From Methylobacterium sp. Leaf91 (GTDB lineage Bacteria; Pseudomonadota; Alphaproteobacteria; Rhizobiales; Beijerinckiaceae): a stretch of 64,000 nucleotides of DNA. Positions 16,830 through 26,410 of this stretch are shown here, piece after piece. Within the stretch, counting starts at the first letter, position 1. Each line of letters starts with the position of its first letter. Both the position numbers and the translations under genes were made by a program. The DNA is taken from assembly GCF_001422815.1 (NCBI RefSeq), contig NZ_LMMP01000001.1, forward strand, positions 495,919 through 559,918, given 5' to 3'. Under the pieces are notes generated by a model. The model did no database searches and was not told the origin of the DNA. It was given only the letters and a program-made list of their open reading frames with translations.

Positions 16830-17912
16830 TCAGATCCAGCCCTGCAATTCGCGGCGGACCACGTTCTCGATCACCTTCATCCCGAGGTCGCTGTCGTTGA
16901 GACAGGGGATGTAGGCGAAGCGCTCGCCGCCATTGTCCTCGAAATAATGGCGGTTCTCACCGTCGAGCTCCTCCAGGGTCTCGAGGCAGTCGGCGGTGAA
17001 GCCCGGCGCCACGATGGCCATGCGCTTCACGCCGGATTTGGCGAGGGTCTGCACGGTCTCGTCGGTATAGGGCTTGAGCCATTCCTCGTTGCCGAAGCGC
17101 GACTGGAAGGTCGTGCGCATCCGTTCCGTCGAGAAGCCCAGGGCCTCGCGGATCAGCCGCCCGGTCTTCACGCATTGGCAATGGTAGGGATCGCCCTTGA
17201 GAAGATAGCTCTTCGGCACGCCGTGGAACGAGGTGAGGATCACCTCCGGCTCGAAATCGAGCTTGGCCAATCCCTCGCGGATCGAGGTGGCCATGGCCTC
17301 GATATAGACGGGGTCGTCGTGATACGGCGCCGAGACCCGGACGGTCGGCTGCCAGCGCATCTGCATCAGCGCCTTGAAGGCCTGGTCGCAGGCGGTGGCC
17401 GAGGTGGCGGCGGCATATTGCGGGTAGAGCGGTACCAGCAGGATGCGGTCGCAGCCCTGGTCGAGGAGCGCCTGGATGCGCAGGGACACTTCCGGCTTGC
17501 CGTAGCGCATCGCCCAGTCGACCACGACGGAATCGCCCATCGCCGCCTGCAGCCGCTCGGACTGTCCGCGGGTGATGGTCTTGAGCGGACCCTCGTTGCG
17601 CTCGTTGTTCCACACGCTAGCATAATCCCGACCCTTCGGGCCTGGACGCTTCGTGAGGATGATGAGATTGAGGATGGGCCACCAGATCAGGCGCGGCACC
17701 TCGATGACGCGCCGGTCGGACAGAAACTCTTTGAGATAGCGGCGCATGGGCCAATAGCTCGTGCCCTCCGGGGTGCCGAGATTCATCAGAAGCACGCCGA
17801 CCCGGCCCCAGCGCACGGGCGGATGGTCGGAGGGCAGGCTGGCGGTCGCGGAGGAGCTGGTCTGCAACGGCTTGATGTCCTTGAGGGACGTCGGTTCGAC
17901 GCGTTCGTTCAT
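16830..17912 (-). CDS. hemH: ferrochelatase
   Basis: A 360-residue enzyme that inserts ferrous iron into protoporphyrin IX. Motifs are VGVLLMNLGTPEG near residue 40, LLVPLYPQYAAATSA, ILTSFHGVPKSYLLKGDPY with the catalytic histidine, and IVAPGFTADCLETLEEL with the conserved glutamates. The ATG at 17912 (MNERVEP) fits the family better than the further upstream ATG at 17987. The pair CQCVKTG plus NDSDLGM is normal for the alphaproteobacterial branch. It completes the haem pathway with hemE and hemJ but is separated from them by hisG-hisZ. Confidence 0.96.
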   Translation of the reverse strand: MNERVEPTSLKDIKPLQTSSSATASLPSDHPPVRWGRVGVLLMNLGTPEGTSYWPMRRYLKEFLSDRRVIEVPRLIWWPILNLIILTKRPGPKGRDYASVWNNERNEGPLKTITRGQSERLQAAMGDSVVVDWAMRYGKPEVSLRIQALLDQGCDRILLVPLYPQYAAATSATACDQAFKALMQMRWQPTVRVSAPYHDDPVYIEAMATSIREGLAKLDFEPEVILTSFHGVPKSYLLKGDPYHCQCVKTGRLIREALGFSTERMRTTFQSRFGNEEWLKPYTDETVQTLAKSGVKRMAIVAPGFTADCLETLEELDGENRHYFEDNGGERFAYIPCLNDSDLGMKVIENVVRRELQGWI

Positions 17913-18041
17913 CGGGTTTCCGAAGCGCCGACGTGAGGCGCGGTTATCTGAATGACGCCATTCCGGCACAGTTGTACCAGACGGCATATCTATCTAGAGC
18001 ACGAGACCTGCCAGCGACCATCTCGTCAATGAAGGCGCGAC

Positions 18042-18995
18042 ATGCCGTCTCCCCGGTACTTCTTCAACCACTTCATGCCGTTCACCGGCTACCCCTATAA
18101 GGGGGCGCCGACGGTCTGCAATCTGTGCGGATCGGGCGAGACCGTGACGGTGGCGGAGACCGACCGGCGGCTGAAGACCCTGAAATCCATCGCCTGCGCG
18201 CAATGCGGGCTGATTCGCACCGACCCGATGCCGACGCCGGACGAATTGGCGCATTACTACGCCCATGCCTACCGGGCGGATTACCAGCTCGCCTTCGCCG
18301 GCGGGCCGCCGCGCCACCACCTCAACCGCTCGGCCCGCGAAGCGACCTTCCGCGCCGACCTGCTGGCGCCGAAGCTGAAGCCCGGCGCCCGGGTGCTCGA
18401 TTTCGGTTCGGGTTCGGGCGAATTCCTGGCCGCCGTCCGCGCCCGGGGCTGCGAGGCGGTCGGCATCGAGCCCGGCCGGGACTACGCCGCCTATGCCCGC
18501 CAGCACCACAAGGTCGAGGTTCTCGACGATGCCAGCGACGAGCGTTTTCCGCCCGGGCATTTCGACGTGATCTCGACGCATCACGTGCTCGAGCACCTGC
18601 GCGATCCGGCCGTGGTGATGGAGCGCCTGTCGCGCTGGCTGAAGCCCGACGGGGTGCTCTATGCCGCCGTGCCGAACATGGCCGCCACCGGCAAGCCGCC
18701 GCACGAGCGTTTCCACTTCGCCCATGTCCACGGCTACGTCCGGGAGACCTTCGACCTTCTCGCCCGTCGGGCCGGACTCGTCCCCCATCCCGAATATTGG
18801 CGGGAGGACACGACGGTCGTCTACGTGAAGACCGACGCCCCGGTGGGCGAACTCGCCAATCCCGGCCTCGCCCAGCGCCTGGCCGTCGATCTGAAGCCGA
18901 TGCCGGCCGCCGCCTATCTGGTGTCAGGCGCCTGGATCTGGCCGATGATCCGCCGCAACGCCAAGGCGGTGCGCGACGGTTTCGCCTCTCGCTGA
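18042..18995 (+). CDS. class I SAM-dependent methyltransferase with N-terminal zinc-ribbon-like module
   Basis: A 317-residue protein. Four cysteines in two CxxC pairs (CNLCGS and CAQCGL, about residues 27-55) suggest a small zinc-binding module. Then come a Methyltransf_23-type domain with the SAM loop VLDFGSGSGEFLAAV, the acidic VGIEPG, and the motif FDVISTHHVLEHL. The C-terminal tail is amphipathic. This domain order is common in sugar or lipid methyltransferases, but the substrate cannot be told. It stands alone, and an 8-bp-stem hairpin (19003-19023) follows it as a possible terminator. Confidence 0.82.
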   Translation: MPSPRYFFNHFMPFTGYPYKGAPTVCNLCGSGETVTVAETDRRLKTLKSIACAQCGLIRTDPMPTPDELAHYYAHAYRADYQLAFAGGPPRHHLNRSAREATFRADLLAPKLKPGARVLDFGSGSGEFLAAVRARGCEAVGIEPGRDYAAYARQHHKVEVLDDASDERFPPGHFDVISTHHVLEHLRDPAVVMERLSRWLKPDGVLYAAVPNMAATGKPPHERFHFAHVHGYVRETFDLLARRAGLVPHPEYWREDTTVVYVKTDAPVGELANPGLAQRLAVDLKPMPAAAYLVSGAWIWPMIRRNAKAVRDGFASR

Positions 18996-19002
18996 GTTCG
19001 GC

Positions 19003-19023
19003 GTTCCGGCCTGATGCCGGAAC
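19003..19023 (+). terminator. hairpin after the methyltransferase gene
   Basis: GTTCCGGC and GCCGGAAC form a perfect 8-bp stem with a 5-base loop, 8 bp after the stop codon. No T-run follows, so it is a weak terminator or a transcript-end stabiliser. Confidence 0.35.
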
Positions 19024-19116
19024 CGGTGCCCCGTTGTTGCATCGGCTTCATCGATCGCGTCCACACTGGATTTCGGGTGGAAACTCCACCGCCCGGCCCC
19101 TCGGAGACCTGTCGCG

Positions 19117-20637
19117 ATGCCACGTCCTACCCGTCGTCAGACCCTGAGCCTCGGTCTCGGGGCCGGTCTCGCGGTAGGCTTGGCCGCGCCCGCCCGTGCC
19201 GGGGCGATCGAACCGACCTTCACGCTCCTCCTCGTCAACGACATCTACCTGATGTCCGAGGTCGAGGGCCGTGGCGGTTTCGCCCGCCTCAACGCTGTGG
19301 TGAAGGCCGAGCGGGCGCGCGGCGTGCCGATGCTCTACGCCCATGCCGGCGACACCCTGTCCCCCTCGCTGATGTCGGGGTTCGACCGCGGCGCGCATAT
19401 CGTCGAACTCCTGAACATCGCGCCGCCGGATGTCTTCGTTCCGGGCAACCACGAATTCGATTTCGGCCCCACGACCTTCGCCCAGCGCATGGGCGAGGCG
19501 GCTTTTCCGGTCTTCGCGGCCAATCTGCGCGGTGCGGACGGCAAGCCGCTCAAGGGGATCCGCGACCGGATGATCGTGACGCTCGGCGGGATCCGGGTCG
19601 GCATCGTCGGCATCGCCCTCGCCAGCACGCCGGAGAAATCGCAATCCGGCGATCTCGTCTTCGGTCCCGAGATCGAGACGTTGCGCGCGGCGGCCCAGGC
19701 CCTTCGCGACGAAGGGGCCGAGCTCATCGTCGGCATCTGTCATACGGCACGGATCACCGACGAGGCCATCGTAGCGGCACGGATCGTCGACATTCTGCTC
19801 TCTGGCCACGACCACGACCTCGTCGTGCAGTATGACGGGCGCAGCCTGCTGGCGGAATCGAGCTTCGACGCCCGCTACGTCACCGCCATCGACGTCGCCG
19901 TGACGGTGAAAGGAGCGGGCAAGGCCCGGACCCTGTCCTGGCACCCGACCTTCCGCATCCACGACACCGCCGACATCACCCCCGATCCCGAGACCCTCGC
20001 CCTGACGCAGCGGCTCGAGGCCCGGCTGGCGAAAGAGCTCGATGTGCCGGTGGGGACGATCAGCACGCCCCTCGACAGCCGCATCTCGACCGTGCGCCTC
20101 CGCGAAGGCAGCTTCGGCAACCTCGTCGGCGATGCGCTCCGGGCGGCGACGGGGGCGGAGATCGCCCTCACCAATGGCGGCGGCATTCGCGGCAACCGGC
20201 TCTATCCGGCCGGTACCGTGCTGACCCGGCGCGACATCCTCACCGAGCTTCCCTTCGGCAACACCACGGTTCTGGTCTCGCTGACGGGCGCCCAGGTGCG
20301 GACCCTGCTGGAATCGGCCCTTGCCGATCTCGGCCGCCCGGCGGGTCGTTTCCCGCAGGTCTCGGGTCTCGTCGTCACGGTGGATCCGGGGGCGAATGCG
20401 GGACACCGGATTCAGTCCATCCTGGTGGACGGACAGCCCCTCGACGAGACGCGGACCTATACGGTGGCCTCCAACAACTTCCTCTACGATGGCGGCAACG
20501 GTTACGGCCTCCTCGCGGACGGGCGCACCCTGATCGGCGCCACGGACGGCAAGCTCGTGGCCAACGAAGTCATGGCCTATATCGCCCGACATGCTCCCCT
20601 CTCCGTTCCCGAGGACGGCCGGATCGTGATCCGGTGA
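19117..20637 (+). CDS. Tat-exported bifunctional metallophosphatase / 5'-nucleotidase
   Basis: A 506-residue UshA/CpdB-type enzyme. The N terminus carries a twin-arginine signal (TRRQTLSLGLGAGLAVGL) with an A-x-A cleavage site. The calcineurin-like metal domain shows HAGDTLSP, PGNHEFDFG, VGICHTA and LSGHDHD. The C-terminal 5_nucleotid_C domain shows GNLVGDALR, LTNGGGIRG and NNFLYDGGNGY. The first metal motif, normally N-D-x-H, reads VNDIYL, with tyrosine in place of histidine. It probably hydrolyses periplasmic nucleotides. Its stop overlaps the ung start, so the two are coupled. Confidence 0.88.
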   Translation: MPRPTRRQTLSLGLGAGLAVGLAAPARAGAIEPTFTLLLVNDIYLMSEVEGRGGFARLNAVVKAERARGVPMLYAHAGDTLSPSLMSGFDRGAHIVELLNIAPPDVFVPGNHEFDFGPTTFAQRMGEAAFPVFAANLRGADGKPLKGIRDRMIVTLGGIRVGIVGIALASTPEKSQSGDLVFGPEIETLRAAAQALRDEGAELIVGICHTARITDEAIVAARIVDILLSGHDHDLVVQYDGRSLLAESSFDARYVTAIDVAVTVKGAGKARTLSWHPTFRIHDTADITPDPETLALTQRLEARLAKELDVPVGTISTPLDSRISTVRLREGSFGNLVGDALRAATGAEIALTNGGGIRGNRLYPAGTVLTRRDILTELPFGNTTVLVSLTGAQVRTLLESALADLGRPAGRFPQVSGLVVTVDPGANAGHRIQSILVDGQPLDETRTYTVASNNFLYDGGNGYGLLADGRTLIGATDGKLVANEVMAYIARHAPLSVPEDGRIVIR

Positions 20638-21323
20638 CGATGCCCGGCCCGCTGAGCCTGGCCCTCCACGAGTTCCGCGCCTCGGGCTCGTCCTGGCTGG
20701 CACTGCCGTTCTTTTCCGATGGAGCGGCGGATGCCGTCTGCGCGCGGGTCGATCGCCGGATCGCCGAGGGGGCGACGGTCCTACCCTCCCCCGATGCGGT
20801 CTTCCGTGCCCTCACGCTGACGCCGCTGGAGTCGGTGAAGGCCGTCATTCTCGGGCAGGACCCTTACCCGACGCCGGGCGATGCCAACGGCCTCGCCTTT
20901 TCCTATGTCGGTCCCCGCCGGCTTCCGGCCTCTCTCAACGTGATCCTCGCCGAACTGCCGGGCGCACCGGCGAGCGGCGATCTCACTCCCTGGGCCGGAA
21001 GGGGCGTGCTGCTCCTGAACTCGGCCCTCACCGTGGAGGCCGGCAAGTCCGGCGCGCACCTGCGCTATGGCTGGTCCGCCCTCACCGATGAGGCCGTGAC
21101 GGCGGTCTCTGCCCGCCCGACCCCCGCGATCTTCCTGCTCTGGGGCGCACAGGCCCGCGCGCGGGCGGCTCTCATCGATCGCGAACGATGCGGGGTGATC
21201 AAGACCGGACATCCCTCGCCGCTCAACCGGCTGCGCGATTTCCCGGGCACGCGGCCCTTCGACGAGGCCAATGCCTGGCTGGCGAGCCGGGGCCTTTCCC
21301 CCATCGACTGGTCGCTCGGTTGA
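20634..21323 (+). CDS. ung: uracil-DNA glycosylase, family 1
   Basis: A 229-residue base-excision repair enzyme removing uracil from DNA. The water-activating loop GQDPYPTPGDANGLAFS (motif A) and the minor-groove loop HPSPLNRLRDF (motif B) are both present, with FLLWGAQAR between them. Family 1 enzymes usually have GQDPYH; the sixth position here is proline. The GTG at 20634 overlaps the nucleotidase stop as GTGA; the ATG at 20640 is equally possible. Confidence 0.93.
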   Translation: MTMPGPLSLALHEFRASGSSWLALPFFSDGAADAVCARVDRRIAEGATVLPSPDAVFRALTLTPLESVKAVILGQDPYPTPGDANGLAFSYVGPRRLPASLNVILAELPGAPASGDLTPWAGRGVLLLNSALTVEAGKSGAHLRYGWSALTDEAVTAVSARPTPAIFLLWGAQARARAALIDRERCGVIKTGHPSPLNRLRDFPGTRPFDEANAWLASRGLSPIDWSLG

Positions 21324-21341
21324 CGCGGTGAAACGGTCGCT

Positions 21342-21369
21342 TTGACAGGACGGCCCGGCGGTCTATCTC
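21342..21369 (+). promoter_or_regulatory. sigma-70-type promoter
   Basis: A perfect -35 hexamer TTGACA (21342-21347) is followed by a 16-bp spacer and TATCTC (21364-21369). It lies 70 bp before the small exported protein gene at 21439 and just after the ung stop. Confidence 0.5.
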
Positions 21370-21438
21370 GGATGGGCTGCATAAGCGGAACGTAAGAATC
21401 CGCGCCGCCCCAAGAATGCTTCCGAGGAAACGCCGTCC

Positions 21439-21858
21439 ATGCGCCTGAAACCCGTTCTCACCCTGTGCCTTGCGGCCGGCCTGCTCGCACCGACCCTCGC
21501 ACAGGCCCAGATCCGCAACGCGCCTCCGCCCCGTGCCCTGGAATTCGCCGCCTATATCTTCGCCGCCGCGAATGTCTGCGGCTACCAGATCGGCGTCGAA
21601 CAATTCGATGCCCTGCTCCAGAAGCAGAATGTCAGCGCCGCCGATGTCGGCCCGCGTGGACCTTTCGGCAACAAGGTCCAGACGATCTTCGCGCTGATGT
21701 CGAATCAGATGCAGCTGAACCGGGAGCAGGCCTGCCTGGCGGTCGCCGGCGAATACGGCCCCGAGGGCAATGTCGTGAAGAACGTGCTGCTTCCCATGGG
21801 CACAGCCACCCCACCCGCCGAAGCGAAGCCTCCGGCCGAGCCCAAACCCGCGCAGTAG
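21439..21858 (+). CDS. exported protein, unrecognised
   Basis: A 139-residue protein. A textbook signal peptide (VLTLCLAAGLLAPTLAQA) precedes a 95-residue mature domain with two cysteines (ANVCGYQIG and REQACLAVAGEYG) that may be disulfide-linked, and a proline-, alanine- and lysine-rich tail (PPAEAKPPAEPKPAQ). The helical middle part resembles small periplasmic proteins common in Methylobacteriaceae, but I know no function. It has its own promoter candidate and lies upstream of rlmN. Confidence 0.7.
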   Translation: MRLKPVLTLCLAAGLLAPTLAQAQIRNAPPPRALEFAAYIFAAANVCGYQIGVEQFDALLQKQNVSAADVGPRGPFGNKVQTIFALMSNQMQLNREQACLAVAGEYGPEGNVVKNVLLPMGTATPPAEAKPPAEPKPAQ

Positions 21859-21952
21859 GCCCCGCCATTCCGTGCACGCATCGGGACGCATTCGCGTTCC
21901 GGTGCGGGATCGCCTATATCGGATTCGTTCCAAGTCCGAAGGTTAGAGATCC

Positions 21953-23239
21953 ATGGCGACGGCGTCGTTCGACACCGCCGGTCGCGACGTCAACGTCGTG
22001 GCCGCAATCGAGAAGCTTCCCGAGTTCCAGCCGGACGCCGTTCCGCCGGGCCGCTCGTCCCTCATCGGCCTCACCCGCGAGGAATTGAAGGGTCGCCTTG
22101 CCGCCATCGGCGTATCGGAGCGCGAGCAGCGCATGCGCTCGGGCCAGCTCTGGCACTGGCTCAACGCGCGCGGCGCCACCGACTTCGACCAGATGACCAA
22201 TGTCGGCAAGGGGCTCAAGGCCGATCTGGCGCGGGCCTACACCTTGGAGCGGCCCGAGGTCGTCACCGAGCAGATTTCCCGCGACGGCACCCGCAAGTGG
22301 CTGCTGCGCATGGCACCCACCGGCAAGCACGACCACAATCGCGGCGCCGAGATCGAGTGCGTCTACATTCCCGGCCGGGGTCGTGGCACGCTCTGCGTCT
22401 CGTCCCAGGTCGGCTGCACCCTCACCTGCAGCTTCTGTCACACCGGCACGCAGCGTCTGGTGCGCAACCTGACCGCCGCCGAGATCACCGCCCAGGTGGT
22501 GGTGGCCCGCGACCGGTTGAACGACTGGGTCGGCCAGAACCCGGTGGCTGCTGGCGAGGACGAGACCCGCCGCGCCGTCACCAACATCGTCTTCATGGGC
22601 ATGGGTGAGCCCCTCTACAACATCGACAACGTCATCGATTCCGTGGGTGTCATGTCGGACCAGGAAGGCCTCGGCCTTTCCCGTCGGCGTATCACCGTCT
22701 CGACCTCCGGCGTGGTCCCGCAGATGCAGCGGCTCGGAGTCGAGGCGCATGCCATGCTGGCGATCTCGCTCCACGCGGTGCGGGACGACCTGCGCGACAC
22801 GCTGGTGCCGCTGAACCGGAAGTATCCCCTGGCCGAACTGCTTGCGGCCTGCCGCCACTATCCCGGTCTCAACAATGCCCGCCGCATCACCTTCGAATAC
22901 GTGATGCTCAAGGGCGTGAACGATTCCGATGCGGATGCGCGCGAGTTGGTGCGGCTGCTCAAGGGCATCCCGGCCAAGATCAACCTGATCCCGTTCAATC
23001 CCTGGCCCGGCAGCATCTACGAATGCTCCGACTGGGAGCGGATCGAGCAATTCTCCGAAATCGTCTATGAAGCCGGCTACGCGTCGCCGGTGCGGACGCC
23101 GCGCGGCCGCGACATCCTCGCTGCCTGTGGCCAGCTCAAGAGCGAGACCGAGAAGCTGCGTGCCCGCGCCCGGATGATGTTGGAAGACGGGATCGGCGCC
23201 GAGGGTGTCTATGCCGGGGCCGATGACGACGAAGGCTGA
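21953..23239 (+). CDS. rlmN: dual-specificity 23S rRNA / tRNA adenine-C2 methyltransferase
   Basis: A 428-residue radical-SAM enzyme methylating A2503 of 23S rRNA and A37 of some tRNAs. It shows the N-terminal fold ([16 protein letters not shown]), the cluster motif TCSFCHTG preceded by CTLTC in [13 protein letters not shown] (CxxxCxxC), [31 protein letters not shown], and the C-terminal catalytic cysteine in [11 protein letters not shown]. Compared with E. coli, it has an N-terminal extension of about 30 residues. A small membrane protein gene follows 9 bp later. Confidence 0.96.
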   Translation: MATASFDTAGRDVNVVAAIEKLPEFQPDAVPPGRSSLIGLTREELKGRLAAIGVSEREQRMRSGQLWHWLNARGATDFDQMTNVGKGLKADLARAYTLERPEVVTEQISRDGTRKWLLRMAPTGKHDHNRGAEIECVYIPGRGRGTLCVSSQVGCTLTCSFCHTGTQRLVRNLTAAEITAQVVVARDRLNDWVGQNPVAAGEDETRRAVTNIVFMGMGEPLYNIDNVIDSVGVMSDQEGLGLSRRRITVSTSGVVPQMQRLGVEAHAMLAISLHAVRDDLRDTLVPLNRKYPLAELLAACRHYPGLNNARRITFEYVMLKGVNDSDADARELVRLLKGIPAKINLIPFNPWPGSIYECSDWERIEQFSEIVYEAGYASPVRTPRGRDILAACGQLKSETEKLRARARMMLEDGIGAEGVYAGADDDEG

Positions 23240-23248
23240 GCGCGTCCC

Positions 23249-23731
23249 ATGCGGCTCGTCGGCCGCCTGATCTGGGCGTCTCTCGCCCTGTGTCTGGCCA
23301 TTCCCTGCGGGGCCCTGGTGCTCGTCGTCGCCATCCTGTTCGATCCGGTCTCCAGCGAGGCGCTGACCCGGCTCGGCCTGTTCGGCTTCCTGCAGGGGAT
23401 GACCGACCTCGCCTCCGGGATCGGACCCGACGCACTCCTCCTCCTGGCCGCCGGTATCGCCCGCGCCGGGTTCATCCTGCTGGTGCTGCCGCCCCTCGCC
23501 ATGGCGCTCATCGGCGAGGCGATGAACCTGCGCAGTGCTCCGGCCTATGCCATCGGCACGGGGCTCGCCACCGCCCTCGTGCCGTGGCTGATGCGGGGCG
23601 CGCCCGCCTCCCTCGCCGCCCACAACCTCGCCGTTGAGGGACGGGTCACGGCCCTGCTTTTCCTTGCCGGAGCGGCCGCCGGGCTGGTCTATGGCTGGAT
23701 CGCCATACGCGACCGGCCCGTGGACGCCTGA
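23249..23731 (+). CDS. small multi-span membrane protein
   Basis: A 160-residue protein with four predicted transmembrane helices (about residues 7-32, 66-90, 100-116 and 128-148). Charged residues are few and concentrated at the ends. I do not recognise a family. It follows rlmN by 9 bp and is likely in the same transcript. No enzymatic motif can be seen. Confidence 0.65.
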   Translation: MRLVGRLIWASLALCLAIPCGALVLVVAILFDPVSSEALTRLGLFGFLQGMTDLASGIGPDALLLLAAGIARAGFILLVLPPLAMALIGEAMNLRSAPAYAIGTGLATALVPWLMRGAPASLAAHNLAVEGRVTALLFLAGAAAGLVYGWIAIRDRPVDA

Positions 23732-23812
23732 ACGGGCACCGCTGCCGTTGCGTTGGCTGCGACGGGCATCGGCGCAGGATGCCGTGGGAGAGCCTCGCAT
23801 GACGGATTGGGC

Positions 23813-25549
23813 ATGACCGGACATCGCTTCAGCCTCGCCTTGGCGCTTCTCACGATCCTGTCAGGACCAGCCCTCGCGCAGGCGGTCCCGGAACTGCCCC
23901 CGATCCCTTCCGACGATGCCCGCATCCTCCCCGTCCTCGGGACTCACGGCATGGTGTCCTCGCAGGATGCCCTTGCGACCCGGATCGGTGTCGCGATCCT
24001 GAAGGGTGGGGGCAACGCCGTGGATGCCGCCGTGGCGGTGGGCTTCGCCCTCGCGGTAACACTGCCGCAGGCGGGCAATCTCGGCGGCGGCGGGTTCATG
24101 CTCGTCCGTCTCGCCGCCACCGGCGAGACCGTGGCCATCGATTTTCGCGAGACGGCACCCGCCGCGGCGACGGCGGACATGTTCCTCGCGCCCGACGGGC
24201 AGCCCGATCGCGGCGCATCCATCCGCACCGGCAAGGCCGTCGGTGTCCCGGGCTCCGTGCGCGGATTGGCCGAGGCGCACCGCCTCCACGGGTCGGGACG
24301 CTTCACCCTCGCCGATCTCGTCGCTCCCGCCCGCGCCCTGGCCAGGGACGGGATTCCCGTGGAGGGCGGGCTCGCCGATTCGTTGTCCCGCGCCGCCGAC
24401 CGCCTCGGAAGGTGGCCTTCGAGCCGAGCCGTGTTCTTCCGAGACGGCCGACCGCTCCAGCGGGGCGAGACCCTGGTCCAGCCCGATCTTGCCGGGACCC
24501 TCACGGCCATCGCCGAACAGGGGCCCGATGCGTTCCATACCGGCCCGATCGCGGAGCGGATCGCGGCGGCGGCGAGAGATGTCGGCGGGGTGATGACGCC
24601 GGGCGACCTTGCCGCCTATCGGCCCGTGATCCGCCAGCCGGTGAAGGGCAGCTATCGCGGCTACGAGATCGTCTCGATGCCGCCACCGAGCTCGGGCGGC
24701 GTCCATCTGATCGAGATCTTGAACATCCTCGAAGGGTTCGACCTGGCCTCAATGGGCGCGGGCAGCGCCCAGGCCCTCCACACCCTCGCCGAGGCGATGA
24801 AGCCGGCCTATGCCGACCGGGCCACCTGGCTCGGCGACCCGTCTCGTTCGGAGGTGCCGGTGCGGGGCCTCACCGCCAAGGCCTATGCCGAGACCCTGCG
24901 CGCCGCCATCGACCCCGCTCGCGCCCGCCCGGCCGACGCGGTGAAGGCGGGTGACCCGCTGCCCTACGAATCCAACCAGACTACCCATTACTCGGTGGTG
25001 GACCGCGCCGGGAACGCCGTCTCCACCACCACGACCCTGAATTTCTCCTACGGGTTCGGGCTCGTGGCGGAAGGAACCGGCGTCCTCCTCAACAACGAAA
25101 TGGACGATTTCTCGGCCAAGACCGGGAGCGTCAACGCCTACGGCCTCGTGGGTGGCCCGGCCAATGCCGTGGCGCCCGGGGCCCGGCCGCTTTCCTCGAT
25201 GACGCCGGCCATGGTGCTCAGGGACGGACGCCTCGTCCTCGTCACCGGGAGCCCGGGCGGCAGCCGCATCATCTCCACGGTGCTGCAGGTGATCGTCAAC
25301 GTCATCGATTTCCGCATGAACCTCGCCGAGGCGGTCACCGCCCCGCGCATCCATCATCAATGGCGCCCGGACGTGCTGTTCGCCGAAGACGGGCTCTCGC
25401 CGGACACCCTCGCTCTGCTCCGGGCGAAGGGGCACGCGGTGCGGGTGGGGTCGAGTTCGGGCTCGGCCAATTCGGTGATGATGGGAGAGGGATTCGTGGC
25501 CGGGGCCGCCGATACACGCCAGCGCGGAACCCTGGCCGAGGGCGAATAG
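23813..25549 (+). CDS. ggt: gamma-glutamyltransferase
   Basis: A 578-residue periplasmic enzyme that cleaves gamma-glutamyl bonds such as that of glutathione. A signal peptide (LALALLTILSGPALAQA) is followed by the large subunit with GNAVDAAVAVGFALAVTLP, GNLGGGGFMLV and the R in DFRETAPAAA. The autocleavage site is at TTHYSVVDRAGNAVSTTTTLN, where the first threonine of the small subunit is the nucleophile. LLNNEMDDFS, PLSSMTPAMVL and the oxyanion GSPGGSRI complete the active site. The ATG at 23813 is chosen because the signal peptide begins there. Confidence 0.95.
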   Translation: MTGHRFSLALALLTILSGPALAQAVPELPPIPSDDARILPVLGTHGMVSSQDALATRIGVAILKGGGNAVDAAVAVGFALAVTLPQAGNLGGGGFMLVRLAATGETVAIDFRETAPAAATADMFLAPDGQPDRGASIRTGKAVGVPGSVRGLAEAHRLHGSGRFTLADLVAPARALARDGIPVEGGLADSLSRAADRLGRWPSSRAVFFRDGRPLQRGETLVQPDLAGTLTAIAEQGPDAFHTGPIAERIAAAARDVGGVMTPGDLAAYRPVIRQPVKGSYRGYEIVSMPPPSSGGVHLIEILNILEGFDLASMGAGSAQALHTLAEAMKPAYADRATWLGDPSRSEVPVRGLTAKAYAETLRAAIDPARARPADAVKAGDPLPYESNQTTHYSVVDRAGNAVSTTTTLNFSYGFGLVAEGTGVLLNNEMDDFSAKTGSVNAYGLVGGPANAVAPGARPLSSMTPAMVLRDGRLVLVTGSPGGSRIISTVLQVIVNVIDFRMNLAEAVTAPRIHHQWRPDVLFAEDGLSPDTLALLRAKGHAVRVGSSSGSANSVMMGEGFVAGAADTRQRGTLAEGE

Positions 25550-25621
25550 GGCAGTTCGGGCCCGGTGGATGGTGCGGCGGGACTGCGCGCGCTACAGGAA
25601 GGGCATCATTCCGGGTTTCCG

Positions 25622-26401
25622 ATGCACATCCTCCGCTCCATCGCCTTCAACATCGTCTTCTATCTCGCCACCGCCCTCATCGCGATCGGCGGCCTGCCGG
25701 CCCTCGTCTCGGAGCGGGCCTGCATCCGCGTCGCCCGGTTCTGGGCCCATGTGAGCCTGTGGCTGTTGCGCGTGGTCGGGGGTGTGCGCGTGGAGTTCAG
25801 GGGGCTGCACCACCGCCCACCCGGCGCGCTGCTGGTGGCGTCCAAGCATCAATCCGCCCTCGAGACCCTGGCCCTCGTCACCGCCTTCCCGGACTTCGCC
25901 TATATCCTCAAGCGCGAGCTGCTCTGGATCCCGCTCTTCGGCTGGTTCCTGTCCCGCTCCGGCATGGTCGCCATCGACCGGTCCAAGGGCACCCGCGCCA
26001 TGGCCGCCATGAACGAGGCGGCGGCCCGCGCCATCCGCCACGGACGCCAACTCATCATCTTCCCCGAGGGCACCCGCAAGGCGCCGGGTTCATCCCCCGG
26101 CTACAAGCTCGGCATCACCCACCTGTACGCGGCCTTGGGCGTGCCCTGCCTGCCCGTCGCCCTCAACAGCGGTCTCTACTGGCCGCGCCGCCAGCTGACC
26201 CGCCGCCCCGGCACCACGGTGATCGAGTTCCTCCCCCCCATCGCTCCCGGGCTGGACCGCACGGCGTTCCTGGAGGAGATGCAGACTCGGATTGAAGCCG
26301 CCTCCGATGCCCTCCTGGCGTCCGGCCGGGCGGATCTGGCGGCACGCGGTCATGCCGTGCCCGAGACCGGTGCCGTCGCAGAACAATCCAGGACCGCGTG
26401 A
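25622..26401 (+). CDS. plsC: 1-acyl-sn-glycerol-3-phosphate acyltransferase
   Basis: A 259-residue membrane-bound enzyme making phosphatidic acid. An N-terminal membrane segment (FNIVFYLATALIAIGGLPAL) precedes the acyltransferase motifs: I, SKHQSALETLAL, with glutamate in place of the usual aspartate of H-x4-D; II, SGMVAIDRSKG; III, IIFPEGTRKAPG; IV, GVPCLPVALNSG. The H-x4-E form is common in alphaproteobacterial PlsC. The ATG at 25622 fits the membrane segment best; an earlier in-frame GTG at 25565 adds 19 unconserved residues. Confidence 0.92.
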   Translation: MHILRSIAFNIVFYLATALIAIGGLPALVSERACIRVARFWAHVSLWLLRVVGGVRVEFRGLHHRPPGALLVASKHQSALETLALVTAFPDFAYILKRELLWIPLFGWFLSRSGMVAIDRSKGTRAMAAMNEAAARAIRHGRQLIIFPEGTRKAPGSSPGYKLGITHLYAALGVPCLPVALNSGLYWPRRQLTRRPGTTVIEFLPPIAPGLDRTAFLEEMQTRIEAASDALLASGRADLAARGHAVPETGAVAEQSRTA

Positions 26402-26410
26402 GCGCTCAGT

